Notes: generated by a model from the letters alone, not told the origin. Shown: positions 14,434 to 23,518, counted from the first letter of the stretch. The stretch is 36,259 nt of DNA from Acutalibacter sp. 1XD8-36 (GCF_009917525.1 NZ_QZDU01000016.1:1-36259), one strand, 5' to 3'. A program made the numbers and translations.

Positions 14434-15420
14434 ATGTCTGAGGTAATACTCCCTTTTAAGATTCAAGATGTCACTTCTTATTGCTCAAACGCTTCCATCT
14501 GCGCAATAGCAAGAAACACTTCTGATTCTGAGGAATGGCTAGCTAATAATTTCATTCAATTTCATTATGAGACAGAATATGATGTGTTTCATTATATGGG
14601 AACGCATATTTTACAGAAATTCTGCCCGTTTATTCAACATGAACAGCTTGATAGAGATCTTATAAATTCAATATGGTATGGAGATATTATATCTATGTTT
14701 GAATTTATGCTATCTAGCAATAGATATATATATTGCTATGTTGACTTGTACCACATTAATGTTCAAAACAAATATTGGTATGATACTCCTCCTGTCTATC
14801 ATGAGATATTCATTTATGGATATAATACAGATAGAAGCATATTTTACTGCGCTAACAATGTTATGGATGGACAATATCAAACTTTTTTTGTGCGGTACGA
14901 AGATATGGAAAAGGCTTATTGGGTAGTCCCGGATGCTTATTGGCATACTCATATTGAACTATACACTTACAAACCGCTTGGGGACGATTATTTGCGAATC
15001 AATCCCCAAATGATATACAATAGCATGGAGGACTACTTAAACTCTGAGTACCCTACGTTATTTGCGTTTCATCGCACTTTTTATACGGGAATTTCTTCCC
15101 TTAAATATGAACTTAATCGTATCGTTGAATTACCCAAATTGGATCGTCGGTGCTATCACTTGTTTTATGAGCACAAATCCCTTATGATTAAGCGGATCAA
15201 CACCCTAAGAAAATGCGGGTTAATTCGTAATTCATCACTTCATATACAAAACTATAAGACTCTAGCGAAACTCTATTATCAATTACGCGGGATGGTTCTG
15301 AAATATAACATGACCAGCGAGTACGCAATACTACTCAGAATTAAGTCACTGTTTTCGACTCTTATTGATATGGATATAAAAGCGATGGAATCTATTTGTC
15401 AAGATGTGATTCGGCCTTAG
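14434..15420 (+). CDS. BtrH N-terminal-like protein of the peptide cluster
   Basis: A 328-aa protein whose first 170 residues resemble the BtrH N-terminal family: an N-terminal Cys region (VTSYCSNASICAIA, Cys17/Cys23), YIYCYVDLYHI, then PPVYHEIFIYGYNTD with His123 and the FFVRYEDMEKAYW ending. BtrH of butirosin synthesis transfers an acyl group from a carrier protein. With an acyl-carrier-like protein in the same cluster, an acyltransferase or peptide-cleaving role is plausible. The C-terminal half is helical and unassigned. GGAGGG precedes the ATG by 8 nt. No obvious terminator was seen in the 84 bp after its stop. Confidence 0.65.
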   Translation: MSEVILPFKIQDVTSYCSNASICAIARNTSDSEEWLANNFIQFHYETEYDVFHYMGTHILQKFCPFIQHEQLDRDLINSIWYGDIISMFEFMLSSNRYIYCYVDLYHINVQNKYWYDTPPVYHEIFIYGYNTDRSIFYCANNVMDGQYQTFFVRYEDMEKAYWVVPDAYWHTHIELYTYKPLGDDYLRINPQMIYNSMEDYLNSEYPTLFAFHRTFYTGISSLKYELNRIVELPKLDRRCYHLFYEHKSLMIKRINTLRKCGLIRNSSLHIQNYKTLAKLYYQLRGMVLKYNMTSEYAILLRIKSLFSTLIDMDIKAMESICQDVIRP

Positions 15421-15504
15421 CCGCCTATATTTATCTATATTGATGTGGTATAGTTAAATTGTTCAGTAACAACTCCCAATACTGTAATTTCTTTTTATTA
15501 CCTG

Positions 15505-16103
15505 CTACTGCGGCCAAGCCAACTCCGCAAAGTTCTGCCCGCCGATACCAGCGTCCCCATTGTGATAGAGAGCCAAATGCAGATGCGGTCCGGTAGAGTT
15601 ACCAGTACTGCCAATATACCCAATAAGCTGTCCCTGGGTGACAGTTTCCCCACTTGCTACTGCTAGTGCGGAAAAATGCCCATAAGCGGAAATCCAACCG
15701 TCCCCATGCTCAATAAAGACACTGTTGCCAAAGGACCACATCCCGCCTACACCATGAGCCGGTGTCCATCCATCCTGTGTATAACGAACGGTCCCGGCAG
15801 CTACCGCATAGACCGGCTCACCGTAGCAGTTGGCAAAGGAAATATCGATTCCGTTGTGACCAGGGTATGTATCCCAGGTGTGGCCGGGGAGCGGGTAGGC
15901 AAACCGCCCGTCAGCAATGGCGCTGGCATCGCCCATACTGCCCACCGATACCTGATAATAGCGGAGAACATGGTCTCCTTACTCTTTTTCATCACATAAT
16001 CAGCCGACTGCAAGGCCCGCTCGCCCATCACGTTAATGGCGTACTGCTCCGAACTATCAACCTTCTGATTCTGCTTGTCCATTGTCTGTAAATCACTGCT
16101 CAA
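15505..16103 (-). pseudogene. M23-family peptidase of a mobile element, frameshifted
   Basis: The C-terminal 145 residues are a LytM/M23 metallopeptidase: GHNGIDISF (zinc His and Asp), YGHFSALAVASG and GPHLHLALYHNG (HLH), a peptidoglycan hydrolase domain. The N-terminal part is in another frame: a TTG at 16103 behind AAAGGAG reads SSDLQTMDKQNQKVDSSEQ, then MGERALQSADYVMKKSKE. The two frames meet near 15970, where RYR-WAVWAMP replaces the expected RYQ-VSVGSMGDAS. One indel restores a single protein. The start overlaps the stop of the radical SAM gene. As written, the peptidase would not be made unless there is recoding or an assembly error. Confidence 0.7.
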
Positions 16104-17011
16104 AAAATCAGCTCCTTTCTCTGGATGTATTCCTCCCAGGTTTCCCGGCGAAAACATCCGCTGTAAACATATCTGTGGGCAAATTCCAGTTGTGCCTTGT
16201 TGGGGCGAATCCCCAGGCTCTCGTTTCGCTCCGCCTGGGCGTAGAGATTGATTCCCCGCAGCCCTTTTAACGCCTCCACACGGCGAGCAGCGCTGCTCAA
16301 ATCAGCCGTTACCAGCAGATAGACAAACACCCGGTATGGCTTAATCCCCCGCGCCTTTAACAGTTCGCAGGTGTGCAAAACCGGCTCAATCTGGCTCTCT
16401 TGGTCGCAGGAAAAGCGAATACAGCGTATCCATTTCAGCCGTGATAGGATGTCCGCTACTTTCGGCGTAACAAGCCGTGCGTCCATCCCTTGATTTAAGT
16501 CGATTCTGTACCCGCTGCCAATCAGCCCCGCTAACTGCTCTATGCCGTAGTCACAGGCCAGGATGTTGTTGTCCATGAGCACCAGCTTGTCCGTGTCGGG
16601 TCGAACCAGGTCCTGCCATGCCCGGTAGGGCCGGATATTACTCTCCTTCTTAGGCACTACGCACCACCTACATTTGTTGGGACAGCCTCTGGTGAGATAG
16701 CCAATGGCATAATCGCAGCTTGGATAGATGGAGTAGTCGGGAAACATTCTGTCAATCTCCAGGGCCAGCTCCGTGAACAGGCCATAGCCTGTGCCGCCCT
16801 TGACGATGTCTGGCGGTAGGTATGGGTTTTCGGGCGTAAAATCAAATACCTTGCTGCTGTATACCCTATCAAAAAGGCCCAAGGGTTCCCACCACTCCAC
16901 GGTGTCCCCCTGGGCCTTGTGCCATGTAGATATTTTCATCAGCGCATAATTGGGAAAGCGTTTCTTTCCCCGAAAACGTTCGGCTTCCGCGTCATGTAGG
17001 CCCACCCTCAT
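16100..17011 (-). CDS. radical SAM protein of the mobile-element backbone
   Basis: A 303-aa radical SAM enzyme with the cluster motif LTRGCPNKCRWCVVPKKE (C110, C114, C117). Later barrel segments are KLVLMDNNILA, IDLNQGMDARLV, IRFSCDQESQIEP and KPYRVFVYLLV. There is no SPASM domain. Proteins like this are common in Firmicutes phages and integrative elements, where their substrate is not known to me. Its ATG overlaps the stop of the acetyltransferase-like gene (ATGA after GGAGG), and its own stop overlaps the next start, so it is an internal operon gene. It is unrelated in sequence to the maturase at 7.5 kb. Confidence 0.85.
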   Translation of the reverse strand: MRVGLHDAEAERFRGKKRFPNYALMKISTWHKAQGDTVEWWEPLGLFDRVYSSKVFDFTPENPYLPPDIVKGGTGYGLFTELALEIDRMFPDYSIYPSCDYAIGYLTRGCPNKCRWCVVPKKESNIRPYRAWQDLVRPDTDKLVLMDNNILACDYGIEQLAGLIGSGYRIDLNQGMDARLVTPKVADILSRLKWIRCIRFSCDQESQIEPVLHTCELLKARGIKPYRVFVYLLVTADLSSAARRVEALKGLRGINLYAQAERNESLGIRPNKAQLEFAHRYVYSGCFRRETWEEYIQRKELIF

Positions 17012-17456
17012 TCCTCCACCTCCCGCTGATACCGCGTTTTCATTTGGGCAGGATAGAGGTCAACTGTGGGCTTGCGCCTGCCAGTCCAGCGCAAGCCGCC
17101 TGCCTGCCCGATACACTTCCAGCCAGCAGCCCGCAGGCTAACCCCGGTTTCGCTTTCCAGAATGTATGTAATCAGGCGTTTGTACCCCATAGCCCGTGCT
17201 GCCCGCCACGCCGCAGCATATAGCATGGAGCAGGCGTTCCGAGAGCCATCAGTGCAGAGGCGGTTGACTTCCAATGTCCAGCCATCGTCCAGATACCGGC
17301 TGACCGGCCTGCCCACAATCACTACACCGATTATTCTATCTCCATCAGACAGACCAATGGAAAACTTGTGACCGGTCACAGGCCCGTGGTGCCGGTGATA
17401 CTCGCTGACAAAAGCGTTGGCCTCCTTCAAAGTAATGGGAACAATTTCTATGGCAT
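17008..17456 (-). CDS. XF1762-like (GNAT-type) protein, start out of frame
   Basis: The body (KEANAFVSEYHRHHGPVTGH, then KFSIGLSDGDRIIGVVIVGR and MGYKRLITYILESETG) fits the XF1762 family, small acetyltransferase-like proteins carried by mobile elements. The frame upstream reads EIVPITLKEANAF, the usual N-terminus, but has no start codon. The ATG at 17456, behind AAAGGAGG, is one base out of phase and hits TAG after two codons. A single lost base explains this. Without it only a TTG at 17430 without a ribosome site is left. It is the first gene of a chain with the radical SAM and M23 genes. Confidence 0.7.
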
Positions 17457-17482
17457 ATCTCCTCCTTTATCTTTGAAATAAA

Positions 17483-17526
17483 CCCTTTCCCATGTCCCCG
17501 ATCTAAGCCGGGGACATGGGAAAGGG
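17483..17526. repeat. 18-bp perfect inverted repeat
   Basis: The arms 17483-17500 and 17509-17526 are perfect complements (CCCTTTCCCATGTCCCCG type) around an 8-nt loop. It lies between the sortase gene and the XF1762 gene. Its right arm shares AAAGGG with the stem of the adjoining terminator, so the two stems exclude each other. Confidence 0.8.
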
Positions 17527-17549
17527 CTGCGGTTTCCCGCAGCCCTTTT
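17521..17549. terminator. bidirectional terminator after the sortase gene
   Basis: A 12-bp stem AAAGGGCTGCGG/CCGCAGCCCTTT with a TTTC loop lies 3 nt past the sortase stop. TTTT follows on the plus strand. On the minus strand the AAAGGG arm supplies TTT and then leads into the larger hairpin. It probably ends sortase-operon transcripts. Confidence 0.65.
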
Positions 17550-17551
17550 AG

Positions 17552-18346
17552 TTAGTCATTAACAGCTATCACCGCCAATCTTCCGTTATTTTGCGAATAC
17601 TCACAGGTCACAAGGGTCAAGAGTCTGTCCCCAAAGACAAACTCCCGCCCGGTATCGTACAGCCTCCTTCCCCTGAGGTTTTCCACAAGGGTGTTGAAAG
17701 AATCTGCGCCCATATTGATTTGGTCAAACAGGCTCCACTCGCCATCCGCATAGCTGCCCTTTTCCCGAACTACCGCCGCCACTTGGTATATTTCAGCGCC
17801 CTGCTCTGTTTCCAGAAGTATCTCAGTATGGGCGGCGCAGTAGTCCTCATCTACATAGTTTAGCAGCACGGAAAACATACTGCCGTCGTTCATGTGGTGG
17901 CCGTAAATAATGAGGTTGTCGGAAGTGTCCAGGCTGCACCGCTCATCCAGAAATGGCAGGCCGTAGTCGGTGTAGTTCCCCTCAAAGTCGTGCTCTAGGT
18001 AGAAATCCGGCACATCCGTACTCTGCATAACAGGAAAATCAATGCCCGTGCCGGGAATGGAAATCCAGCCCACGCAGTCCGGGTTCTTCTCCTTCAGCAG
18101 AGCCAAATCATGGAGGACGAATCCACCAGAACTTTCCTCGCCAGATTTTGGAGCCGCAGAGGGTTTCGCCACAGATTCCAGTCCTCCTTTCAAATCCGTG
18201 ACGGTTCCCCTAACGGCCATCTTGCGAATCTCTGCGATTTTTGCCTCCTGTTCTTTTGATTCATGCCAGACGTTCACCAGCCAGCAGGCGGCAACTGTGG
18301 AGCCAAGAACCAACAGCACAGCCAGCGCCGCCGCCAGACGTTTCAT
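17552..18346 (-). CDS. srtB: class B sortase
   Basis: A 264-aa membrane-bound transpeptidase with an N-terminal hydrophobic anchor (about 5-27). The sortase barrel holds catalytic His150 (LIIYGHHMNDGSMF), Cys248 (TLVTCEY) and Arg256 (NGRLAVIA). The layout fits class B. It would attach or polymerise the two surface proteins encoded upstream in the same operon. Its ATG lies inside the stop region of the 718-aa gene (overlap 4 nt), so the set is co-translated. Confidence 0.92.
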   Translation of the reverse strand: MKRLAAALAVLLVLGSTVAACWLVNVWHESKEQEAKIAEIRKMAVRGTVTDLKGGLESVAKPSAAPKSGEESSGGFVLHDLALLKEKNPDCVGWISIPGTGIDFPVMQSTDVPDFYLEHDFEGNYTDYGLPFLDERCSLDTSDNLIIYGHHMNDGSMFSVLLNYVDEDYCAAHTEILLETEQGAEIYQVAAVVREKGSYADGEWSLFDQINMGADSFNTLVENLRGRRLYDTGREFVFGDRLLTLVTCEYSQNNGRLAVIAVND

Positions 18347-20499
18347 CGGCGGCCTCCGGAGCGCTTGCGGGAATCCCGGTAAATGAAAATTCCAATAATC
18401 AGTCCAGCCAACAGCACCATGCCAGCGGCGGCAAAAGGCAGGATGTTCTCATAGTCCTTCAAGGTAAAGCCCTGCGGCTCATCTTCTGAGACCTCGCCGG
18501 GAAGATAGGTTTTTACCTGGATTTTCTGCAAAGATTCCTCATTACTAACCTCAAAACGAACGGTATCACTCTGCCCATCCTGGGTAATTTTCAGCGCATA
18601 CTCGCCCTTGGGAACCCGGATAAGGCGGTGGACAGTTCCCTCAGAAGTCCATTTCGCCAGCTCAGTATTATCCTTACTCAGCAGCGCCAGGTCAGCGCCT
18701 ACCACGGCAGAATCAGTGGCGGTACTCCACACAGACAAGTCAACAGCCACATATTTACAAGCTACCGTGAACTTACTCTCAATCCCAGAGGGAATGTCTG
18801 TGGCGATTTTCTCCATAGAATACCCGTCCGGCAGTTCAATGGGGACTGCCACAAACGCCGCGACCGGCACATTCTGAATAAGCGCGGTCCCATCTTCGCC
18901 GGTCTTGCCAACATAAAGCGCGTTGGCCTTGGTGTAAGGGTCGGCGCGCTTTTCATCAGCGGCTTTCTGGTCCTTGAGCTGGGCCAGAGTTTCGCTGATG
19001 TCGGTACTGCCGCTCTCCGTTTCCTTTTTGACTTCCGGCAAGGGGGCCTCTCCCGGTTCAAAAATCCCCACGGTCACACCGGGAACCGGCTGGCTGTCAT
19101 CGTCCAAAACGGTCAGGGTCAAGTCGCGCTGGTTCGCTACAAACCTAAAGGTCAGATAGGCGCTCCCACTGCCTGCCAGCTCGATTATCTGCGGCTCCAG
19201 CAGTTCAAACCCTTTCACGCTTTTGGGCGTGACGGTGTACTTACCAGCCGGAATCTCAGTGACAATTTTTCCATCTGCGCCGGTCTTAAAGTCTTTGCTG
19301 AACTTGCCGCCCTCGGCCTTTGTCCCGCTGACTTCAAAAGAGAACGCCTGCCCTGTTTTGTCAGAGGTACAGGCGATGGTGAGCTGCCCATCGGGGATAG
19401 GCGTAGGTGAGGGAACAGCCGTGGGCTTTGGGGTAGATGTGGGCTTGGGCGTAGCAGTCGGGGCCGGAGTAGGCGTGACCTTTGGCGCAGTCGTTGCGGT
19501 GGGCGTGGGTTTCGTCACATTGTTGGATGTCCCGCCCTGGTTGACGGGAGGTGCCGGGACTGGCGTAGGGTCCGGTTCTTTTTCCGTCAGATACTGCGTG
19601 TAGCTGCGCCCGGATTTCTCGGCCAGTTTGTAGGAGATATGCACCGCGCCGCATATTCCGCCACCGTTCTTGAGGTGGTTCAATTCCTCCTGGGCGGCTT
19701 GCAGGGTGACATACTCAAAGGTCTTGCTCTCGCCCTTTTTGCCCAGCGTAGCGCCGTAATTCTCATAGGTTACGGTCACACTGCCGATCTGCTTTTCATG
19801 GCTGGCAATCAGTTCTATGTCCGGCGAGAACTTCCCGGCAATCAAAACCTCGTTTTCCCCGGCTACGATCTTCTTGCCCTCGCTGGTGCGTATCTCTTTA
19901 TCGCCGCCAGAGATAACCATGCTGGTGACGGAGAACTTCACGCCAGCAGCCGATTTGTACCCCTTTGGAGTAGAAGTAGGCCGCAGCTCATACTCGCCAG
20001 GGTCCAGACTGCCCACGGTAATCTGTCCGGCCTTATCCGTAGTCAGGCCGGATTTTACCGCCGCCGTTCCCTTATACAAGGTATAGGCGGCATTGCTGAC
20101 CGGCTTTAGAGTACGGCTGTTCTTGACCGTGAGAATCACACTGCCTTTCGCCGGGGCAATGTCCACCGGGTCATACACGGCAAGACCCAGCTTTTTCTCA
20201 ACCGTTTCCCTGCTGCATACCAGCTTAACAGTCTGTACGGTGGAGGCATAGAGGGAATCAAATTTCAGCGTATTCTTTTCAAAAGAAAGAATAAAGGCGG
20301 GGTCCTGCCCCGCCTCCACATTGGTGATTTCTTTATCCATGGTAAACTCGCCGGAGAATGTCTCCCCGGCGGTCTCCCTATAGAAAACCCGGTCCGGGGT
20401 GGGCGCGTCTGTGACTACCACTGCCCCAACCGGGAGTGCGCCGGCAAATGCGAAAGCCGCTGCCAGAACGACAGCGGCCAGTTGATTCAGTTTCTTCAT
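18343..20499 (-). CDS. surface/pilin-like protein with Cna-B-type domains
   Basis: A 718-aa secreted protein starting at the ATG at 20499, which has AAGGAG 7 nt upstream. It has a signal peptide (about 1-28), Cna-B/SpaA-like beta domains (SVILTVKNSRTLKPVSNAAY, LTVLDDDSQPVPGVTVGIFE), and a Pro/Thr-rich stalk near the middle with repeated PTP/TATP units. A C-terminal membrane helix is followed by YRDSRKRSGGRR. I see no clear LPxTG motif, so it may be anchored by the helix and act as a base or accessory subunit of the surface structure. It begins 10 nt after the thioester protein. Confidence 0.85.
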   Translation of the reverse strand: MKKLNQLAAVVLAAAFAFAGALPVGAVVVTDAPTPDRVFYRETAGETFSGEFTMDKEITNVEAGQDPAFILSFEKNTLKFDSLYASTVQTVKLVCSRETVEKKLGLAVYDPVDIAPAKGSVILTVKNSRTLKPVSNAAYTLYKGTAAVKSGLTTDKAGQITVGSLDPGEYELRPTSTPKGYKSAAGVKFSVTSMVISGGDKEIRTSEGKKIVAGENEVLIAGKFSPDIELIASHEKQIGSVTVTYENYGATLGKKGESKTFEYVTLQAAQEELNHLKNGGGICGAVHISYKLAEKSGRSYTQYLTEKEPDPTPVPAPPVNQGGTSNNVTKPTPTATTAPKVTPTPAPTATPKPTSTPKPTAVPSPTPIPDGQLTIACTSDKTGQAFSFEVSGTKAEGGKFSKDFKTGADGKIVTEIPAGKYTVTPKSVKGFELLEPQIIELAGSGSAYLTFRFVANQRDLTLTVLDDDSQPVPGVTVGIFEPGEAPLPEVKKETESGSTDISETLAQLKDQKAADEKRADPYTKANALYVGKTGEDGTALIQNVPVAAFVAVPIELPDGYSMEKIATDIPSGIESKFTVACKYVAVDLSVWSTATDSAVVGADLALLSKDNTELAKWTSEGTVHRLIRVPKGEYALKITQDGQSDTVRFEVSNEESLQKIQVKTYLPGEVSEDEPQGFTLKDYENILPFAAAGMVLLAGLIIGIFIYRDSRKRSGGRR

Positions 20500-20509
20500 A
20501 CTGTTCTCC

Positions 20510-23404
20510 TTATGCGCGCCGGTGCTTGAGCAGATACCAGAGCAGCCGCCCAGCGCAGGCAAGCATGAGCAAGGCCGCACCGCCAATCAGCCAGGGGCTA
20601 GGCCAGGTATCGCCGGTCTTGGGCACGTCCTTAGAGGGGGTGGTGGGTATCTTCTCGTTTTCGGCAGTAACTTCCACCGTAGGCGTTTTTGCGCCGATCT
20701 CAAACTTGTGCTCGGTATCGTCCAGTTTGTACCCCTCCGGGGCGTAAACCTCCTGATAGGTATAGCTACCGAAAGGCAGGTCCTCAAAAACGATCACGCC
20801 AACCTCGCCGGGAGCAATGCTCTTGTCGTTGACGATGACCGGATTCTTGCTGTCGTTGATGATCTCAAAGGTGATGCCGGAAAAATCCGCGTTGCCTTGG
20901 GGCGTGCTGCCGGTGATGCTGTCCCGCTTTTCAACGGCCAAGCCGCCCCGAACCACTTCATTCTCCGCTGTGACCACATAAATCTTTTTGTGCTCCCTGA
21001 CCTGCACCGTTTGCTCCGTGAAGGTCTGGAGCATGGATTCATTGGTGGCAACCTCTCGCACGGTATAGGTGCCGTATGGGAGAACCTCGTCCTCCGTGCT
21101 GGCATGGCCGCTCTCGTCAGTAACGAGGGTAGCTACCACCTGACCGGGAGCGTAGGTGGTGCCGCCAACCTCTACCGGGTTCCGGCTGCTGTTGACAACC
21201 TCAAAGGTGATGCCGGAGAAGCCGGCATTGCCCTGGGGAGTCTCTCCGGTCTTGCTGTCCCGCTTCTCCACAGCAATGCCACCCCGAACCACGTCATTCT
21301 CAGCCGTGAAGGTGTACATTTTTCCATTCTCGGCAACTGTCACAGGGATTTCCTCGGTGAAAGTTTTGAGCATGGAGGCGTTGGTGGATTTCTCCCGGAT
21401 GAGATAATCGCCGTAGGGCAGCACATTGGGGCCGGTAGTGGCCACGCCCTGGGCATTGGTGGTGATGGTCATAGCCACCTCATCGGGCGCGGTTTTCTTA
21501 CCGCCCACCTCCACGGGATTCGTGGACTTGTTGACGATCTCAAACTGGATGCCGGAGAAGTCAGCATCGCCCTGGGGACGTTCCCCTGTCTTGCTGTCCC
21601 GCTTCTCAACAGAAACACCGCCCCGCATGATTTCCTCGGTCACGCTGGCGGTGTTGTCGTTGAACTCGTCATTTGTGCCTGCGGGAATCTCGCAGAGCTG
21701 GGTGGATACATCGCTGACCAGATACCCCTCGCCCGCGCTGATCTCCCGGAGTGTCCAGTCCTCTCCATAGGGGAAGTAGTCGGTGGTAAACTGGCCTTTT
21801 TCGTCTGTGGTGTACTCCTTGACCAGCTCATTGCCTTTGTACACACCGTACTTTGCCCCAGCCAGTGAGCCGTTGCCCTGGGGGGTACTGCCGGTCCTGT
21901 CGTCTGTCTTGGTGACCGTGACCCGCCAGCGTTTCAGCTTATTCTCGAACCGGATGGAGGCGGTCTGCCCCTCGGTTAGCTGGAAGGTCTGTGAGTCCGG
22001 CTTGACGTATTTGTTGGGAACATTGATTTCGGTGGCTGTATAGGTGATTTTGCTCCCATCTGCCGCGTAGATGGGCAGTCCGTCGATGTCGATGTTGCCG
22101 CTGGCATCCGTGGTCTTGGTGGTGCTGCTCCCATCGCTGCCGGTGATCTGGAACTGGACGCCCTCCACCTTTCCGTCCTCGGAGGTCTTGACCAGACCTG
22201 CGCTGCCTACCGCGTCTGTTTTTACCTTGATGTAGCAGCCTACCGGCTCCCCGCCATCCGCGTTGTAGGTGGCAAAGTCCTGTTGGGATGGGTCACTGGT
22301 CTGCCAAACGGCTACAGCCTCTTTACCGCCAGCTAGATTATTGTCGTTTTCCACTCTGGATGAAACTTTTGGGGTAAGAATCGGCTCAGTGGCAGATAGG
22401 GTTAAGCTATTGCCATTTGTAGCTACTTTTACACCCGGAAGACAAGTCGCAAAGTTGAAATTTTTGAGTACAGTGTTACTGTCTGTGACCGTAGCGCTGT
22501 ATTTGCTCCCATCCCATCTCATAGTAATGGTTTCAGCTTTGCTGGCCTCCTTGCTGGCAAAGCTGGGTATCTTCATAAAGTCGGTGAGCTTCTGCTTGAC
22601 CTCTCGGTAATAGGCCAGAAACTTCGTGGAGTTGTATGTGTAGGGCGCGATCTGCTCAAAGTCAGCGTCCACAGCAGCGTCAATACTGTATAGGCCGTTG
22701 CTCTGCAGCTTGACATGGTTCTTGACCGCCTCCCACACCAAAAGCTGAGTCACAGCCCACTTGTCGCCCTCATCGCTGGGGCCGTGCCAGAAGTCAGGAG
22801 CGTTCCACTGAAAACCCACAGCCAGAATAGCGGCAATGGTCTCCTGCCCGGTTTTGCTTACGTCCGCCCAGGTATAGGGCTGGTCTGCGGTAGCGCCCAG
22901 GTCTTGGTCGAGACAATAGGCCGCGATACATTTACCGTTATACAGCATGGACTTTGCAGGCATACGGCCAATATATTTATTTCCTAGAGTTGCCACAAGA
23001 TTGGGGTTGTCGATGGGGAAACAGTAATACCCCATCTGGAGAACGCCAGCCGTACCCACACCAGCGGCGGCCCTGGCCTTGGCTCTCTGGAGTGCGGGCC
23101 AGACCTGACGGGCCTCCACGGTTGCCAGCTCAGTATTGTAGATACTGTCGGGTTCCTCTGCCGGTTCATCCCCAGGAGAGGAGGGGCCAGTTTCCGGGGG
23201 TAAAACTGGCTCGTCTGTCACATTCGGCTCGGGCGAAACCTCTGTAGTCGAATCACTTTCGGCAGGAGGTTCGCTGGGCGGAGCTTCGGCGGAGGCCGTT
23301 TCCTCCAGCGCGGATTCAGCCGCAAAAGCGGACATGGGTATTACGCTGAAAATCAGAATGACGGTCATAAGAAAAGCAAGTGCTCGTTTCAAGTTTTTTT
23401 GCAT
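20510..23404 (-). CDS. thioester (TQxA-type) adhesin with SpaA/Cna-B repeats
   Basis: A 964-aa secreted adhesin. After a signal peptide (1-29) and a Pro/Glu-rich stretch comes a thioester domain: Cys164 in AAYCLDQDLG and Gln220 in WAVTQLLVWEAV, the pair that forms an internal Cys-Gln thioester able to bond covalently to host surfaces. Then follow SpaA/Cna-B domains, including three tandem repeats of about 95-110 aa, each beginning VEKRDSKTG or VEKRDSITG and ending with TAENxVVRGG or similar. The C-terminus has VPKTGD (927-932) as sortase signal, a membrane helix and KHRRA. The start has AAAGGATG upstream. Together with the sortase it forms a surface-attachment operon. Confidence 0.92.
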   Translation of the reverse strand: MQKNLKRALAFLMTVILIFSVIPMSAFAAESALEETASAEAPPSEPPAESDSTTEVSPEPNVTDEPVLPPETGPSSPGDEPAEEPDSIYNTELATVEARQVWPALQRAKARAAAGVGTAGVLQMGYYCFPIDNPNLVATLGNKYIGRMPAKSMLYNGKCIAAYCLDQDLGATADQPYTWADVSKTGQETIAAILAVGFQWNAPDFWHGPSDEGDKWAVTQLLVWEAVKNHVKLQSNGLYSIDAAVDADFEQIAPYTYNSTKFLAYYREVKQKLTDFMKIPSFASKEASKAETITMRWDGSKYSATVTDSNTVLKNFNFATCLPGVKVATNGNSLTLSATEPILTPKVSSRVENDNNLAGGKEAVAVWQTSDPSQQDFATYNADGGEPVGCYIKVKTDAVGSAGLVKTSEDGKVEGVQFQITGSDGSSTTKTTDASGNIDIDGLPIYAADGSKITYTATEINVPNKYVKPDSQTFQLTEGQTASIRFENKLKRWRVTVTKTDDRTGSTPQGNGSLAGAKYGVYKGNELVKEYTTDEKGQFTTDYFPYGEDWTLREISAGEGYLVSDVSTQLCEIPAGTNDEFNDNTASVTEEIMRGGVSVEKRDSKTGERPQGDADFSGIQFEIVNKSTNPVEVGGKKTAPDEVAMTITTNAQGVATTGPNVLPYGDYLIREKSTNASMLKTFTEEIPVTVAENGKMYTFTAENDVVRGGIAVEKRDSKTGETPQGNAGFSGITFEVVNSSRNPVEVGGTTYAPGQVVATLVTDESGHASTEDEVLPYGTYTVREVATNESMLQTFTEQTVQVREHKKIYVVTAENEVVRGGLAVEKRDSITGSTPQGNADFSGITFEIINDSKNPVIVNDKSIAPGEVGVIVFEDLPFGSYTYQEVYAPEGYKLDDTEHKFEIGAKTPTVEVTAENEKIPTTPSKDVPKTGDTWPSPWLIGGAALLMLACAGRLLWYLLKHRRA

Positions 23405-23518
23405 AAATTCATCCTTTCTCTGATATCAAATATGGCGTCATTTCGATGTGGGCATTTTACCCATCACCACCCCCTCTGTAAATCAACTTCATATCCATAG
23501 GCAGTCCCCCTTTCAATG

